Source: Pontibacter mucosus
GTDB taxonomy: Bacteria > Bacteroidota > Bacteroidia > Cytophagales > Hymenobacteraceae
Assembly (NCBI RefSeq): GCF_003054055.1
Contig: NZ_QBKI01000005.1
Location: 310,001 to 374,000 of the forward strand
DNA: 64,000 nt
Reading direction: 5' to 3'
In this document: positions 1 through 8,989 of the stretch, piece after piece
Layout of the letters: each line of letters opens with the position of its first letter
How positions within the stretch are numbered: the stretch's first letter is position 1
Made by a program: the position numbers and the translations under genes
The notes under the pieces: generated by a model
The model's database searches: none
What the model saw: only the letters and a program-made list of their open reading frames with translations
Told to the model about the DNA's origin: nothing

Positions 1-477
1 GCCCGAGAAGGTGAAGTAGCAAAACCCGCATCCGATAGAGGACCTGCAGATATGCCGGGAGCCCTTGCTGCTTAAGTATAAACTGTTATCGGCGGCAAGG
101 TCCAGCTGCAGGGCCATACTTCTGTAAGCACCGTTCTGCATACCCAGGCCCACCAGGTAATAAGCGGGCTCGTCGTCCTTGGTCTCCTGCACCTTCCGGA
201 TCATCACCCTGTCCACGACCGTTCCATCGCCAAACTCTTTGATGAAGGGCTGCATGAGCTGCTCAGAGGGAACAATGTAATCCACCGTATCAAAAACCAC
301 CTGCGCCAAAAGCACCCCATCATACGGAATTTCCGCCTCTACCTCCGCTTCGCCCTCCGGGTTCTCCTCCTGAATAAACTCACGGGTGGAGCAGGCCTGG
401 GAGGCCAGCAGCAGAAATAACAGCAGGTATAATAACCCGCCTTTGTTTAGGGTGAGATTTCTTTTGGCTGTGGTCAT
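1..477 (-). CDS. Putative lipoprotein, cut at the window edge
   Basis: The frame is open from an ATG at 477 down to base 1, giving 159 codons with the C-terminus outside the window. The N-terminus is a lipoprotein signal: a basic start, a leucine-rich core (LLYLLLFLLLASQAC) and a lipobox cysteine near residue 29. An acidic linker rich in Glu follows, then a globular region. The visible end carries three cysteines within a dozen residues (C-x6-C-x2-C), which could bind metal or form disulfides. It starts 13 bases after the M48 peptidase stop on the same strand, so the two are probably one transcript and both would sit in the cell envelope. I do not recognise the family. Confidence 0.75.
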   Translation of the reverse strand, partial: MTTAKRNLTLNKGGLLYLLLFLLLASQACSTREFIQEENPEGEAEVEAEIPYDGVLLAQVVFDTVDYIVPSEQLMQPFIKEFGDGTVVDRVMIRKVQETKDDEPAYYLVGLGMQNGAYRSMALQLDLAADNSLYLSSKGSRHICRSSIGCGFCYFTFSG

Positions 478-490
478 GAAGTAAGGTTTG

Positions 491-1285
491 TTAGCGCTTG
501 TAGTACTGGAGCGCCTCCGGCATGTACTTTTTCAGGTCTGCCTGTCTGGTTCCGGCGCTCGGGTGTGTAGACAGGAACTCCGGCGGGGCTTGTCCGCCGC
601 TTGCAGCTTCCATCCTTTGCCAGAAAGATACAGCTTCTTCTGGATTATATCCAGCCATCGCCATAAAAATTAAGCCCAGCCGGTCGGCCTCGGATTCCTG
701 CGTACGACCATACTTGAGCAGCCCCAGTTGCGAGCCCACGCCGTAAAGCGAGAGCACCAGGTTCTGCGCTACACCTGGCTGCGAGCCTGCCAGGGCAGAA
801 AGCGTCTGGCCACCGAATTGCTGGGCCAGTTGCTGGCTCATGCGCTCGTTGCCGTGCTTAGCAATGGCGTGGGCAATCTCATGGCCCATCACCACGGCTA
901 GGCCGGTCTCGTTCTTGGCTACCGGAAGTATACCAGTGTAAACGGCAGTCTTTCCGCCAGGCATCGCCCAGGCGTTTATCTGGTCATCCTCAATCAGGTT
1001 AAACTCCCACTCAAAGCCAGCCAGCTCATTCTGCAGGCCATTGGCCGCCATGTACTGTTCCACAGCCCGCTGCACGCGCTGCCCCACGCGCTTGACCATG
1101 GCAGTTGCCTGGGCGTCGCGCGAGAGCTTACTTTCACTAATCACCTGTTTGTAGGCAGCATAGCTCTGCTGCTGCATGGCCGCATCCGACACCAGGCTGA
1201 ACTGCCGGCGACCCGTGATTGGCACCGTGGTACATGCGACCAGCATGGTCACTGCCATTGTAAATGCAATAATTTTCTTATACAT
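491..1285 (-). CDS. M48-family zinc metallopeptidase lipoprotein
   Basis: This is a 264-residue M48 peptidase of the short lipoprotein/periplasmic type (LoiP/YggG/BepA-like core). The signal peptide ends at a lipobox cysteine near residue 18 (TMLVAC). The zinc motif HEIAH sits at residues 135-139 and the third ligand is probably E197 in ESEAD. The family cleaves misfolded or damaged envelope proteins. There is no TPR domain, so it is not full-length BepA. It is likely co-transcribed with the lipoprotein gene 13 bases downstream. The N-terminal lipid suggests attachment to the inner or outer membrane facing the periplasm. Substrates cannot be told from sequence. Confidence 0.92.
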   Translation of the reverse strand: MYKKIIAFTMAVTMLVACTTVPITGRRQFSLVSDAAMQQQSYAAYKQVISESKLSRDAQATAMVKRVGQRVQRAVEQYMAANGLQNELAGFEWEFNLIEDDQINAWAMPGGKTAVYTGILPVAKNETGLAVVMGHEIAHAIAKHGNERMSQQLAQQFGGQTLSALAGSQPGVAQNLVLSLYGVGSQLGLLKYGRTQESEADRLGLIFMAMAGYNPEEAVSFWQRMEAASGGQAPPEFLSTHPSAGTRQADLKKYMPEALQYYKR

Positions 1286-1642
1286 CGTCTTTAATGATTT
1301 AGTGGCTTTCAGAAACCGGTGTCAAATTTTGAACCAAATTTCCGGAAATTCCACGCAATTATATGAACTTATTAGCATAAACCTATACTTAAAACACCGC
1401 TACAAGCGTTCTAAGCCTGCATAGTCAGGGTTTTAGAGCTCAGTTTACAGACGGTTATACGGCTGCGCTGCGCTCAAAAGTTGTACCACTGCAAGCTTCT
1501 GTGGTTTATATCAAACACAGGCTGAAGCAAGTATAAAGAGCTCGATTGCGGTGCTGCAGGTGGCAGAATTATTTTACCGATTTTGCTGGGGCTCTCCGTT
1601 TTAAGTCCTATTTTTGAAAAGAGAACTGAAAACACCCTTTAC
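1286..1642. other. Divergent intergenic region
   Basis: These 357 bases separate the M48 gene (minus) from the FAH-family gene (plus) and must hold both promoters. I see no convincing gene, RNA or paired hairpin. One AAGTATAAA copy lies at 1529-1537. An upstream in-frame extension of the FAH gene to 1583 has no conserved look. Confidence 0.5.
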
Positions 1643-2254
1643 ATGAAGATAGTAGCCATCGGCAGAAACTACGCCGATCATATTGCCGAACTCAAAAACG
1701 AAGTGCCCGATGAGCCCGTGATTTTTTTTAAGCCAGACACGGCCGTGCTTCGGAACAACGAGCCTTTTTATTACCCGGAGTATACCAACGATGTGCACCA
1801 TGAGGTGGAACTGATCCTGCGCATCAGCCGCGAGGGCAAGAACATCGACCCCAAGTTTGCCCACAAGTACTACGATGCCATTGGCCTGGGCATAGACTTC
1901 ACGGCCCGCGACCTGCAGGCCAAAGCCAAGGCCAAGGGCCTGCCGTGGACGTTGGCCAAGGGTTTTAATGGCTCTGCCCCTATTTCCGAGTTTCTGCCGC
2001 TGACCGAGTTTACGGACCTGCAGAACATCAACTTCAGGCTGGACGTGAACGGCGAGACCCGGCAGCAAGGCAACTCAAAAATGATGATGAACTCCTTTGA
2101 CGACATCATCGCCTATATTTCAAAATTCATCACCCTGAAAAAGGGCGACGTTATATTTACAGGAACACCAGAGGGCGTAGGCCCGGTAAAAATTGGAGAC
2201 AGGCTGGAAGGATATGTTGAAGACAAGAAACTCCTCGACTTTGAAGTTAAGTAA
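1643..2254 (+). CDS. Fumarylacetoacetate hydrolase (FAH) family protein
   Basis: This 203-residue protein matches the short FAH/YcgM family of metal-dependent hydrolases, isomerases and oxaloacetate decarboxylases. Visible signatures are the start MKIVAIGRNYADH, the metal ligands E54 and E56 in HHEVEL, D85 in GIDFTARD, K106 in AKGFNG and the late FTGTPEGVGP. The start at 1643 is chosen because the family begins at MKIV; an upstream in-frame start at 1583 would add 20 unrelated residues. The substrate is uncertain: acylpyruvate hydrolysis and oxaloacetate handling are both known in the family. The M23 peptidase gene overlaps its 3' end by about 41 bases. Confidence 0.9.
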   Translation: MKIVAIGRNYADHIAELKNEVPDEPVIFFKPDTAVLRNNEPFYYPEYTNDVHHEVELILRISREGKNIDPKFAHKYYDAIGLGIDFTARDLQAKAKAKGLPWTLAKGFNGSAPISEFLPLTEFTDLQNINFRLDVNGETRQQGNSKMMMNSFDDIIAYISKFITLKKGDVIFTGTPEGVGPVKIGDRLEGYVEDKKLLDFEVK

Positions 2255-4157
2255 AAAGCAATTCGCCACAGCCCTACTTGCACTCTTTACCACCTGTGGC
2301 GCGATGGCGCAGATGCCGGCAGAGCCCCCTATGCCTGCCCCGGCAGATTATTTCCTTTTCCCGATAAAGCCGGGAGAGCGCAATTACCTGTCTGGCACGA
2401 TGGGTGAGATACGCTCGAACCACTTCCACGGCGGCCTCGATATCAAGACCGACCAGCGGGAAGGGCTGAACGTATATGCCGCTGCCGACGGGTACATCTC
2501 GCGGGTGAAGCAATCGACCTATGGCTATGGCAACATCATCTACGTGACGCACCCCAACGGGCTGGTGACTACCTACGCCCACCTGCAGTCGTTTTACAAG
2601 CCTTTGGCCGACCACATGCTGCAGAAGCAGTATGAGCGGCAGACCTTTGAGCTGGAGCTTTTCCCGGAGCCGGGGCAGTTTCCGGTAAAGCGCGGCGACG
2701 TGATTGGCCTTTCCGGCAATACCGGGGGCTCGGGTGGCCCGCACCTGCACTTTGAGATCCGCGACAAAGAGGACCGCCTCTACAACCCGCTGCGCTATAC
2801 TTTCAAGGAGGTGATCGACACCACCCCGCCAGATATTTATAGTATAGGCATCTCGCCGCTCAACATCCACGCCCGCGTGAACAACGAATTTAGCAGGGCC
2901 GAGCTGCGCACCACGAAGGTGGGCAGCAATTATACGCTGCCCGACACGGTATACGCCCACGGCCTGGTGGGGCTGGAGCTGCAGACCATCGACCGCCTGG
3001 ACGGCGCCACGAACAAGAACGGCACGCAGGAGGTCACGCTGTTTGTGAACGGGGAGCAAGTGTACACGCACTACATCGACCGGGTACCGTTTGAGCTGTC
3101 GCGGCAGGTGTCGCAGCACATTAACTATAACCAGTACCGCAAAAGAGGCAGCACGTTCCAGAAAGCTTTTGTGGACCACGGTAACGACCTGCCACTCTAC
3201 CAGACCAACGACCAGGACGGCCGCCTACGGGTTCAGCCCGACCAGGTGTACCAGGTAAAGCTGGTGGCCCGCGACTCGTATAACAACGCCTCCACCTTGA
3301 GCTTTGTGCTGAAGGGACAGAAGCCGACCTTCACGCAAACCAAGTCTGCCACCGTGAAGAAACCGGCCATCAGCGGCTACGAGATCATCGGCAATGTACT
3401 AAAAATAAGTGCTGCCGACACCAGCAGCACTCCGCAGAACATCGAGCTGTTTGTGGGAGGCCAGGATCTGATGTTGGTGCCAAGCTATGTGCGCAATTCT
3501 GTGTCGGTAAGCCTTTACGACCTGCGCGCTGGCCTGCCCGACTCCATGCGCTTCTGCGGGCTGAAGACCAGCTTTGGGCTGGAGCAGATGGTGCCGCCGG
3601 CACAGGATTTCCAGCACCGCAACGAGTACCTGCAGCTGAGCTTCGACAAGCAGTCGCTCTACGACACGCTATACTTGCAGACCAGCCTGGAAAACGGCGT
3701 CTATACTATCGGCGATTATTTCACGCCGCTGCACAAGGCCATTAAGGTGACGTTGAAAGCTGACACCACCGGGCTGGACAAGAGCAAGGCAGCTGTATAC
3801 TTCCTGGGCACCGGCCGTGGCCGTGGCTTTACCGGCGGCAAGTGGGAGGGCAATACCATCACCTTCACGACCCGCAACATGGGCAAATTTAAAGTGATGG
3901 AGGATACTAAAGCCCCCACCATCCGGCTCCTGAGCAAGAGCAGCAAGGGCATCAGCTTTAAGATCTCAGACGATTTGTCGGGCCTGAACTCCTACAATGC
4001 CTGGGTCAACGGCCAATGGCTCCTGATGAAGTATGAGCACAAGCAAGCCACCATCTGGTCTGAGAAGCTGGATAAAAATGTACCTTTGTCCGGGGAGGTA
4101 GTGCTGAAGGTAAAAGATAACGCCGGCAACGAGGCGGTGTATAAAACGACTATTTAA
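2214..4157 (+). CDS. M23-family peptidase with Ig-like C-terminal region
   Basis: This 647-residue secreted protein has a LytM/M23 domain near residues 60-190. The zinc ligands are visible as H72 and D76 (FHGGLD) and H177/H179 (HLHFE). The family cuts peptidoglycan cross-bridges or acts as a non-catalytic activator of amidases; here the ligands are intact, so activity is likely. The start at 2214 is preferred over 2193 because it leads straight into a signal peptide ending near residue 32 (GAMA-Q). The roughly 450-residue C-terminal part appears beta-rich, with repeats like those of bacterial Ig-type folds, and ends in a domain resembling late periplasmic beta sandwiches. It overlaps the FAH gene, so co-transcription is likely. 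Confidence 0.9.
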   Translation: MLKTRNSSTLKLSKKQFATALLALFTTCGAMAQMPAEPPMPAPADYFLFPIKPGERNYLSGTMGEIRSNHFHGGLDIKTDQREGLNVYAAADGYISRVKQSTYGYGNIIYVTHPNGLVTTYAHLQSFYKPLADHMLQKQYERQTFELELFPEPGQFPVKRGDVIGLSGNTGGSGGPHLHFEIRDKEDRLYNPLRYTFKEVIDTTPPDIYSIGISPLNIHARVNNEFSRAELRTTKVGSNYTLPDTVYAHGLVGLELQTIDRLDGATNKNGTQEVTLFVNGEQVYTHYIDRVPFELSRQVSQHINYNQYRKRGSTFQKAFVDHGNDLPLYQTNDQDGRLRVQPDQVYQVKLVARDSYNNASTLSFVLKGQKPTFTQTKSATVKKPAISGYEIIGNVLKISAADTSSTPQNIELFVGGQDLMLVPSYVRNSVSVSLYDLRAGLPDSMRFCGLKTSFGLEQMVPPAQDFQHRNEYLQLSFDKQSLYDTLYLQTSLENGVYTIGDYFTPLHKAIKVTLKADTTGLDKSKAAVYFLGTGRGRGFTGGKWEGNTITFTTRNMGKFKVMEDTKAPTIRLLSKSSKGISFKISDDLSGLNSYNAWVNGQWLLMKYEHKQATIWSEKLDKNVPLSGEVVLKVKDNAGNEAVYKTTI

Positions 4158-4181
4158 ATTTTAAAACCCGAATCACGACAC

Positions 4182-4307
4182 ACGTATCACGTAACACGAC
4201 TATGATACTTGACTCATAGACAAGGGATAATTGGTAAGCCCACGTTATGCAGCTCTTTTGTCCTTTGTCACAAAGTCTGATGTCCAGAGTCGTGCTACGT
4301 GATACGT
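4182..4307. repeat. Intergenic inverted repeat with GACAAAGGAC-type arms
   Basis: Bases 4182-4200 and 4289-4307 form an inverted repeat with 18 of 19 positions paired, separated by 88 bases. The spacer carries TTTTGTCCTTTGTC at 4257-4270, which reappears around 36743-36849 and 63926-63943. It sits between the M23 and bcp genes, so it could act as an attenuating hairpin or be a decayed mobile element. Confidence 0.6.
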
Positions 4308-4330
4308 GCTACTTAATACGTAAAAAAACT

Positions 4331-4780
4331 ATGCAACTGAACATCGGAGACAAGGCTCCTGAATTTGAAGGGAAAGACCAGAACGGCAACACCGTAAAGC
4401 TGAGCGACTACCGCGGCAAAAAGGTGATTTTATACTTCTACCCCAAGGACAACACCAGCGGCTGCACCGCCCAGGCCTGCAACCTGCGCGACAACTACAA
4501 CGACTTGCAGCAAAAAGGCTACGAGGTGATTGGGGTAAGTACAGACAGCGAAAAATCGCACCAAAACTTCATCAGCAAGTATGAATTGCCTTTCACGCTC
4601 ATCGCCGACACCGACAAGAAAATTGTGGAGCAATACGGCGTGTGGCAGGAGAAGTCGATGTACGGGCGCAAGTACATGGGCACCATGCGCTATACCTTCG
4701 TGATTGATGAAAACGGCACCATCCAGGACATCATCACCAAAGTAAAAACCAAAGAGCACGCCGCCCAGATAGTAAAGTAA
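4331..4780 (+). CDS. bcp: Thiol peroxidase, Bcp/PrxQ-type peroxiredoxin
   Basis: This 149-residue protein is a standard-length PrxQ/Bcp peroxiredoxin that reduces hydrogen peroxide and organic hydroperoxides in the cytoplasm using thioredoxin. The peroxidatic and resolving cysteines lie five residues apart in SGCTAQAC, the pattern of the atypical two-Cys Bcp group. The start at 4331 matches the family N-terminus (MQLNIGDKAPEF); an open extension upstream runs through the inverted repeat and is unlikely to be coding. A strong terminator follows directly, so this gene ends its transcript. Confidence 0.95.
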   Translation: MQLNIGDKAPEFEGKDQNGNTVKLSDYRGKKVILYFYPKDNTSGCTAQACNLRDNYNDLQQKGYEVIGVSTDSEKSHQNFISKYELPFTLIADTDKKIVEQYGVWQEKSMYGRKYMGTMRYTFVIDENGTIQDIITKVKTKEHAAQIVK

Positions 4781-4786
4781 AAACAG

Positions 4787-4823
4787 AAAACGCAGCCGCT
4801 CCCTTTCGCAGCTGCGTTTTTTT
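4787..4823 (+). terminator. Rho-independent terminator after bcp
   Basis: AAAACGCAGC (4787-4796) pairs with GCTGCGTTTT (4811-4820) around a 14-base loop and runs into a T tract. It begins 7 bases after the bcp stop. Confidence 0.85.
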
Positions 4824-4825
4824 GT

Positions 4826-4833
4826 TATATTTG
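4826..4833 (+). promoter_or_regulatory. Candidate -7 promoter element
   Basis: TATATTTG fits the Bacteroidota primary-sigma -7 consensus TAnnTTTG. It lies just past the bcp terminator and about 130 bases before the transketolase start. The matching -33 TTG is weak here because the upstream bases belong to the terminator, so this is only a candidate. Confidence 0.4.
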
Positions 4834-4964
4834 ACCACTTGTAGAAGTATGGCTTCTGCAAAGTATAAACCAAGGCTGCGCCCGGTACATCCTGTAAAGT
4901 ATAAAAGTATGGACTGCCCGGCCACGCCACAATAAATCATTTAAGAACCAACATTTAATCGAAC

Positions 4965-5822
4965 GTGAATCCACATAACCTAAGCATCGAAGAGCTGAAG
5001 CAAAAGGCCGCACAGGTGCGCCGCGATATTGTGCGCATGGTACATGCCGTTAACTCCGGCCACCCCGGCGGCTCGCTCGGCTGCACCGATTATTTCGTGT
5101 CGCTATACTTTAAGGTGATGAACTATAGCACCGATTTTACCATGGAAGGCAAAGGCGAGGACCTGTTCTTCCTGTCTAACGGCCACATTTCGCCGGTATG
5201 GTATAGCGTGCTGGCCCGCGCCGGCTTCTTCGACGTGAAAGAGCTTGCTACCTTCCGTAAACTGAACTCCAGGCTGCAGGGCCACCCTACCACGCACGAG
5301 GGACTTCCGGGCATCCGGATTGCCTCCGGCTCGCTGGGACAGGGCTTATCGGCGGCCCTCGGCGCCGCGCAGGCCAAGAAACTGAATAACGATGACAGCC
5401 TGGTATACGTGCTGATGGGTGACGGAGAGCTGGAAGAAGGCCAGATCTGGGAAGCTGCCATGTATGCCGCCCACCACAAAGTAGACAACATCATCGCCAC
5501 CGTGGATAAGAACGGCCAGCAGATCGACGGCTCTACCGACGAGGTGATGAGCCTGGGTGATTTGCGCGCCAAGTTCGAGGCTTTCGGCTGGCACGTGCTG
5601 GAGGCCGACGGCAACAACTTTGAGCTACTGCTGCCCGCCCTGGACGATGCCAAGGCCGCTACCGGCAAAGGCAAACCGGTGCTCATCCTGATGAACACCG
5701 AGATGGGCTTTGGCGTGGACTTTATGATGGGTTCGCACAAATGGCACGGCGTGGCCCCTAACGACGAGCAGCTGGAGATAGCCCTGCAGCAACTGGCCGT
5801 AGAGCAAGCTTCCGACTACTAA
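4965..5822 (+). CDS. Transketolase, N-terminal (thiamine diphosphate) subunit
   Basis: This 285-residue protein is the N-terminal half of a split transketolase. The full enzyme moves two-carbon units between sugar phosphates in the pentose phosphate pathway. Diphosphate-binding features are SGHPGGSLG near residue 30 and the GDGELEEG motif with the metal-binding DKNGQ later. It begins with GTG at 4965: an in-frame stop lies at 4956-4958 and the next Met falls past conserved residues, so GTG decides the start. The C-terminal half is at 7323-8276, but a von Willebrand A gene lies between them. In most genomes with split subunits the halves are adjacent. Confidence 0.93.
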   Translation: MNPHNLSIEELKQKAAQVRRDIVRMVHAVNSGHPGGSLGCTDYFVSLYFKVMNYSTDFTMEGKGEDLFFLSNGHISPVWYSVLARAGFFDVKELATFRKLNSRLQGHPTTHEGLPGIRIASGSLGQGLSAALGAAQAKKLNNDDSLVYVLMGDGELEEGQIWEAAMYAAHHKVDNIIATVDKNGQQIDGSTDEVMSLGDLRAKFEAFGWHVLEADGNNFELLLPALDDAKAATGKGKPVLILMNTEMGFGVDFMMGSHKWHGVAPNDEQLEIALQQLAVEQASDY

Positions 5823-5870
5823 GCTAGACGTTAGCACCTGGTTCGCCGCCCCTCAACTGGTCTTACGCGC

Positions 5871-7262
5871 ATGCTACGCTGGAGCAAAAGTATAGCCGCC
5901 ATCTTTGTATTGCTGATACTTTCAGCAACGGGAGGCGCTTTTGCCCAGGAGAAAAAGCCGCAGCCCAAAACGCGTATCCTCTTTTTGCTCGATGCTTCGG
6001 GCAGTATGATGGCCAAGTGGGAAAACAGCGACCGCATGACGGTAGCTAAAAACCTGCTCAGCCATCTGGTGGACTCGCTCGACCGTTACGATAACGTGGA
6101 GGTGGCGCTGAGGGCCTACGGCCACCAGTTCGGGCGCGAGCGCAACGACTGCAAGGACACGAAACTGGAAGTGCCTTTCGGGGAGGATAACGCCACGGCT
6201 ATCAAAAAGAAGCTGGACGCAATTGTGCCGCGGGGCAACACCCCCATTACTTACTCGCTGCAGCAGGCAGCGGGCGATTTTCCGGAGGACCGCTCACGCA
6301 ACGTGGTCATCCTGATTACGGACGGGCTGGAGTCCTGCGGCGGCGACCCTTGTGCTACCTCGGAGGCTCTGCAGAAAAAGCGTATTTTCCTGCGTCCCTT
6401 CGTGATTGGCATCGGCATAGAGCCGCAGCAGGAGCAGCAACTCGACTGCATCGGGCAGTACTTCAACGCCGCCGATATCAAGACCTTTGAGCGGGTGCTG
6501 AGCGAGATCGTGACGCAGACGCTGAGTCAGACCACGGTGAGCGTGGAGCTGCTTGACGAGCAGAACCGCCCGCGCGAGACTGGCGTGAACATGACCTTTG
6601 TGAACGCCATGACCGGCGAGGCAGAGTATGATTACGTGCACTACCTGGATGCCAACGGCAAAACCGATGTGCTGGACGTGGACGCGCTCCTGCCCTATCA
6701 CCTGGTGGTGTACACCACGCCACCTGTGGTAGAGTCGAACCTGAAGATGCAGCCGGGCAGGAACAACGTTATCCGGGTAAAGGCGCCGCAGGGTGAGTTA
6801 TACTTGCGCCAGGATGGCCCATCGCCCTACAGGTTGCTCAACACCATTGTGCGGCAGGCCGGATCGGACAAAACGCTGCATGTGCAAAGCTTCGGCGAGC
6901 GCCACAGGTACCTGACCGGCAAGTATGATTTGGAGATCCTGACCGTGCCGCGCATCATGCTCCGCAACGTGGAGGTGAAGCAGGGCGAGACAAACACGAT
7001 CACCATTCCGCCGCCGGGGCAGCTGGCCATCCCCTCGCAGGTGCAGGGCTACGGCAGCGTGTACGAGCTGCACGAGAGCGGCGCCCAGCGCTGGGTGTGC
7101 AATCTGCCGGAGGAGAACAGCAAATTAACCATGCCCCTGCAGCCGGGCAAGTATAAACTGGTGTACCGGATGAAATCGGCCCAGTCGAGCAAGTTTACCT
7201 TTGTGCAGGATTTTACCATCCGGTCCGGGGCGACGACGACAGTAAGAATTTTTAACCGATAA
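5871..7262 (+). CDS. Secreted von Willebrand factor A domain protein
   Basis: This 463-residue protein has a signal peptide (residues 1-25, cut near GGAFA-QE) followed at once by a VWA domain (about 33-215). The MIDAS metal site is visible as DASGS at 41-45, with ITDG further along. Cysteine pairs in that domain (CKD, CGGDPC) suggest disulfides and a periplasmic location. The rest (about 220-463) is beta-rich with no motif I recognise. It lies 48 bases after the transketolase N-subunit and 60 bases before the C-subunit, so it is probably on their transcript. The family binds proteins or metal, and the partner is unknown. Nothing in the sequence links it to sugar metabolism beyond position. 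Confidence 0.88.
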   Translation: MLRWSKSIAAIFVLLILSATGGAFAQEKKPQPKTRILFLLDASGSMMAKWENSDRMTVAKNLLSHLVDSLDRYDNVEVALRAYGHQFGRERNDCKDTKLEVPFGEDNATAIKKKLDAIVPRGNTPITYSLQQAAGDFPEDRSRNVVILITDGLESCGGDPCATSEALQKKRIFLRPFVIGIGIEPQQEQQLDCIGQYFNAADIKTFERVLSEIVTQTLSQTTVSVELLDEQNRPRETGVNMTFVNAMTGEAEYDYVHYLDANGKTDVLDVDALLPYHLVVYTTPPVVESNLKMQPGRNNVIRVKAPQGELYLRQDGPSPYRLLNTIVRQAGSDKTLHVQSFGERHRYLTGKYDLEILTVPRIMLRNVEVKQGETNTITIPPPGQLAIPSQVQGYGSVYELHESGAQRWVCNLPEENSKLTMPLQPGKYKLVYRMKSAQSSKFTFVQDFTIRSGATTTVRIFNR

Positions 7263-7322
7263 AGCGGGGCAAGCTGGAAGTATAAAGCCGCCTCCTGATC
7301 AGCTTTAAGAAAAAACATACAG

Positions 7323-8276
7323 ATGAAAGAGTATACTTATACAGAGAAAAAAGACACGCGTTCCGGCTTCGGCGATGGCCTGTTGGAATTGGGCCGCCAG
7401 AACCCGAACGTGGTAGGCCTGTGCGCCGACCTGACCGGCTCGCTGAAGATGAACGCTTTCCAGAAAGAGTTTCCGGAGCGTTTCTTCCAGGTAGGCATCG
7501 CCGAGGCGAACATGATTGGCCTGGCCGCAGGTATGACGATCGGCGGTAAAATTCCTTTCGCTGCCACGTTTGCCAACTTTGCCACCGGCCGCGTGTATGA
7601 CCAGATCCGCCAGTCTGTGGCCTACTCGGGCAAGAACGTGAAAATATGCGCCTCCCACGCGGGCCTTACGCTGGGCGAGGACGGTGCTACGCACCAGATC
7701 CTGGAAGACATCGGGATGATGAAAATGCTGCCCGGCATGACGGTGATAAACCCTTGCGACTACAACCAGACCAAGGCGGCCACCATCGCCATTGCCGATT
7801 ATGATGGCCCGGTATACCTGCGCTTTGGCCGCCCTGTGGTGCCTATATTCACCCCTGCCGACCAGAAATTTGAGATTGGCAAGGCCGTGATGCTCAACGA
7901 GGGCACCGACGTGAGCATCTTCGCCACCGGCCACCTGGTTTGGAAAGCCATACTTGCCGGCAAAACCCTGGCCGAGAAAGGCATCTCTGCGGAGATCATC
8001 AACATCCATACTATCAAGCCGCTGGATGTGGAGGCGGTGCTGGCCTCCGTGGCCAAGACCCGCTGCGTGGTAACGGCAGAGGAGCACAACCGTCTCGGCG
8101 GCCTCGGCGACAGCATCGCCCAGGTGCTGGCAACGGCACACCCTGCACCGCAGGAGTACGTGGCCGTGGACGATACCTTTGGCGAGTCTGGTACCCCGGA
8201 GGAGTTGATGGAAAAGTATGGTTTGACGGAAGGCAACATTGTGGCCGCCGCCGAGCGTGCCATCAGCAGAAAGTAA
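7323..8276 (+). CDS. Transketolase, C-terminal (pyrimidine-binding) subunit
   Basis: This 317-residue protein is the second half of the split transketolase: a pyrimidine-binding domain (about 10-170) and a transketolase C-terminal domain (about 190-310). The Glu that activates thiamine diphosphate is in QVGIAEANMIGLAAG. A 1-deoxyxylulose-5-phosphate synthase half is excluded because the N-subunit is clearly transketolase-like. It must pair with the product of 4965-5822 to be active, with the active site formed at the interface. A strong terminator follows 28 bases after the stop, closing the three-gene unit. Confidence 0.93.
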   Translation: MKEYTYTEKKDTRSGFGDGLLELGRQNPNVVGLCADLTGSLKMNAFQKEFPERFFQVGIAEANMIGLAAGMTIGGKIPFAATFANFATGRVYDQIRQSVAYSGKNVKICASHAGLTLGEDGATHQILEDIGMMKMLPGMTVINPCDYNQTKAATIAIADYDGPVYLRFGRPVVPIFTPADQKFEIGKAVMLNEGTDVSIFATGHLVWKAILAGKTLAEKGISAEIINIHTIKPLDVEAVLASVAKTRCVVTAEEHNRLGGLGDSIAQVLATAHPAPQEYVAVDDTFGESGTPEELMEKYGLTEGNIVAAAERAISRK

Positions 8277-8304
8277 ACAGATCCTATACAAAAGCGCATA
8301 ATTA

Positions 8305-8340
8305 GAGCGGGAGGTACGGCGGTATCTCCCGCTCTTTTTT
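8305..8340 (+). terminator. Rho-independent terminator after the transketolase unit
   Basis: GAGCGGGAG (8305-8313) pairs perfectly with CTCCCGCTC (8326-8334) and is followed by a run of T. The sigma factor reading frame opens just beyond it. Confidence 0.92.
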
Positions 8341-8346
8341 GTATAC

Positions 8347-8949
8347 TTGCTCTTTCCTCAGGCGGAGTATACCCCTGAGCCCGCTACCCCTGATTACCTG
8401 GACGTTCCTTTGGAAGACAAAGAGTTACTCGAGAAATTCGCCCGGCCCGAGAGCCGTAACATGGCCTTTAACCAGCTTGTGCGCAAGTACCAGGAAAAAG
8501 TGTACTGGCACATCCGCAAGATGGTGATCGACCACGACGATGCCGATGACCTAACACAGGAAGTGTTTGTAAAAGTATGGAAGAACCTGGATAACTTCCG
8601 CCAGGATGCACAGCTTTATACCTGGATCTACCGTATTGCCACCAACGAGTGCCTTTCTTTCCTGTCGAGTAAAAAAAGGAAATTCTTTCTGCCCCTCAAC
8701 GACGTTACCGCTGAACTGATGGAGAAGGTGGAGTCCAGCCCCGAGCTGGCCGGCGACGAAGTGCAGAAAAAACTGCAGAAGGCCATCCTGCGCCTGCCCG
8801 AGAAACAGCGCCTGGTGTTTAACATGAAGTACTTTGATGAGCTGAAGTACGAGGAAATGTCGGAGATACTGGGTACCTCGGTGGGCGCCTTAAAGGCCTC
8901 GTACCACATCGCGGTAAAAAAGATTGAAGAATTTCTGAAGCAGGATTAA
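8347..8949 (+). CDS. ECF-type RNA polymerase sigma factor
   Basis: This is a sigma-70 family factor of ECF size (up to 200 residues). Region 2 covers about residues 45-110 (DDLTQEVFVKVWKNLDNF) and region 4 about 140-195 (LPEKQRLVFNMKYF, then an EEMSEILG helix-turn-helix). No ATG precedes region 2. Candidate starts are TTG at 8347 or TTG at 8410, the latter giving the shorter N-terminus MEDKELLEKF, which I think is at least as likely. It heads a three-gene unit with a membrane protein and a secreted helical protein. That order suggests a sigma/anti-sigma/sensor arrangement. Confidence 0.9.
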   Translation: MLFPQAEYTPEPATPDYLDVPLEDKELLEKFARPESRNMAFNQLVRKYQEKVYWHIRKMVIDHDDADDLTQEVFVKVWKNLDNFRQDAQLYTWIYRIATNECLSFLSSKKRKFFLPLNDVTAELMEKVESSPELAGDEVQKKLQKAILRLPEKQRLVFNMKYFDELKYEEMSEILGTSVGALKASYHIAVKKIEEFLKQD

Positions 8950-8989
8950 ACTATTGGCAGTGTACCCCATCTAACGTTTAGAGTTGACT

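Noticed and set aside
1583-1642. Upstream extension of the FAH-family gene
   Set aside because: It adds 20 residues with no family match; MKIVAIGRNY at 1643 is the typical N-terminus.
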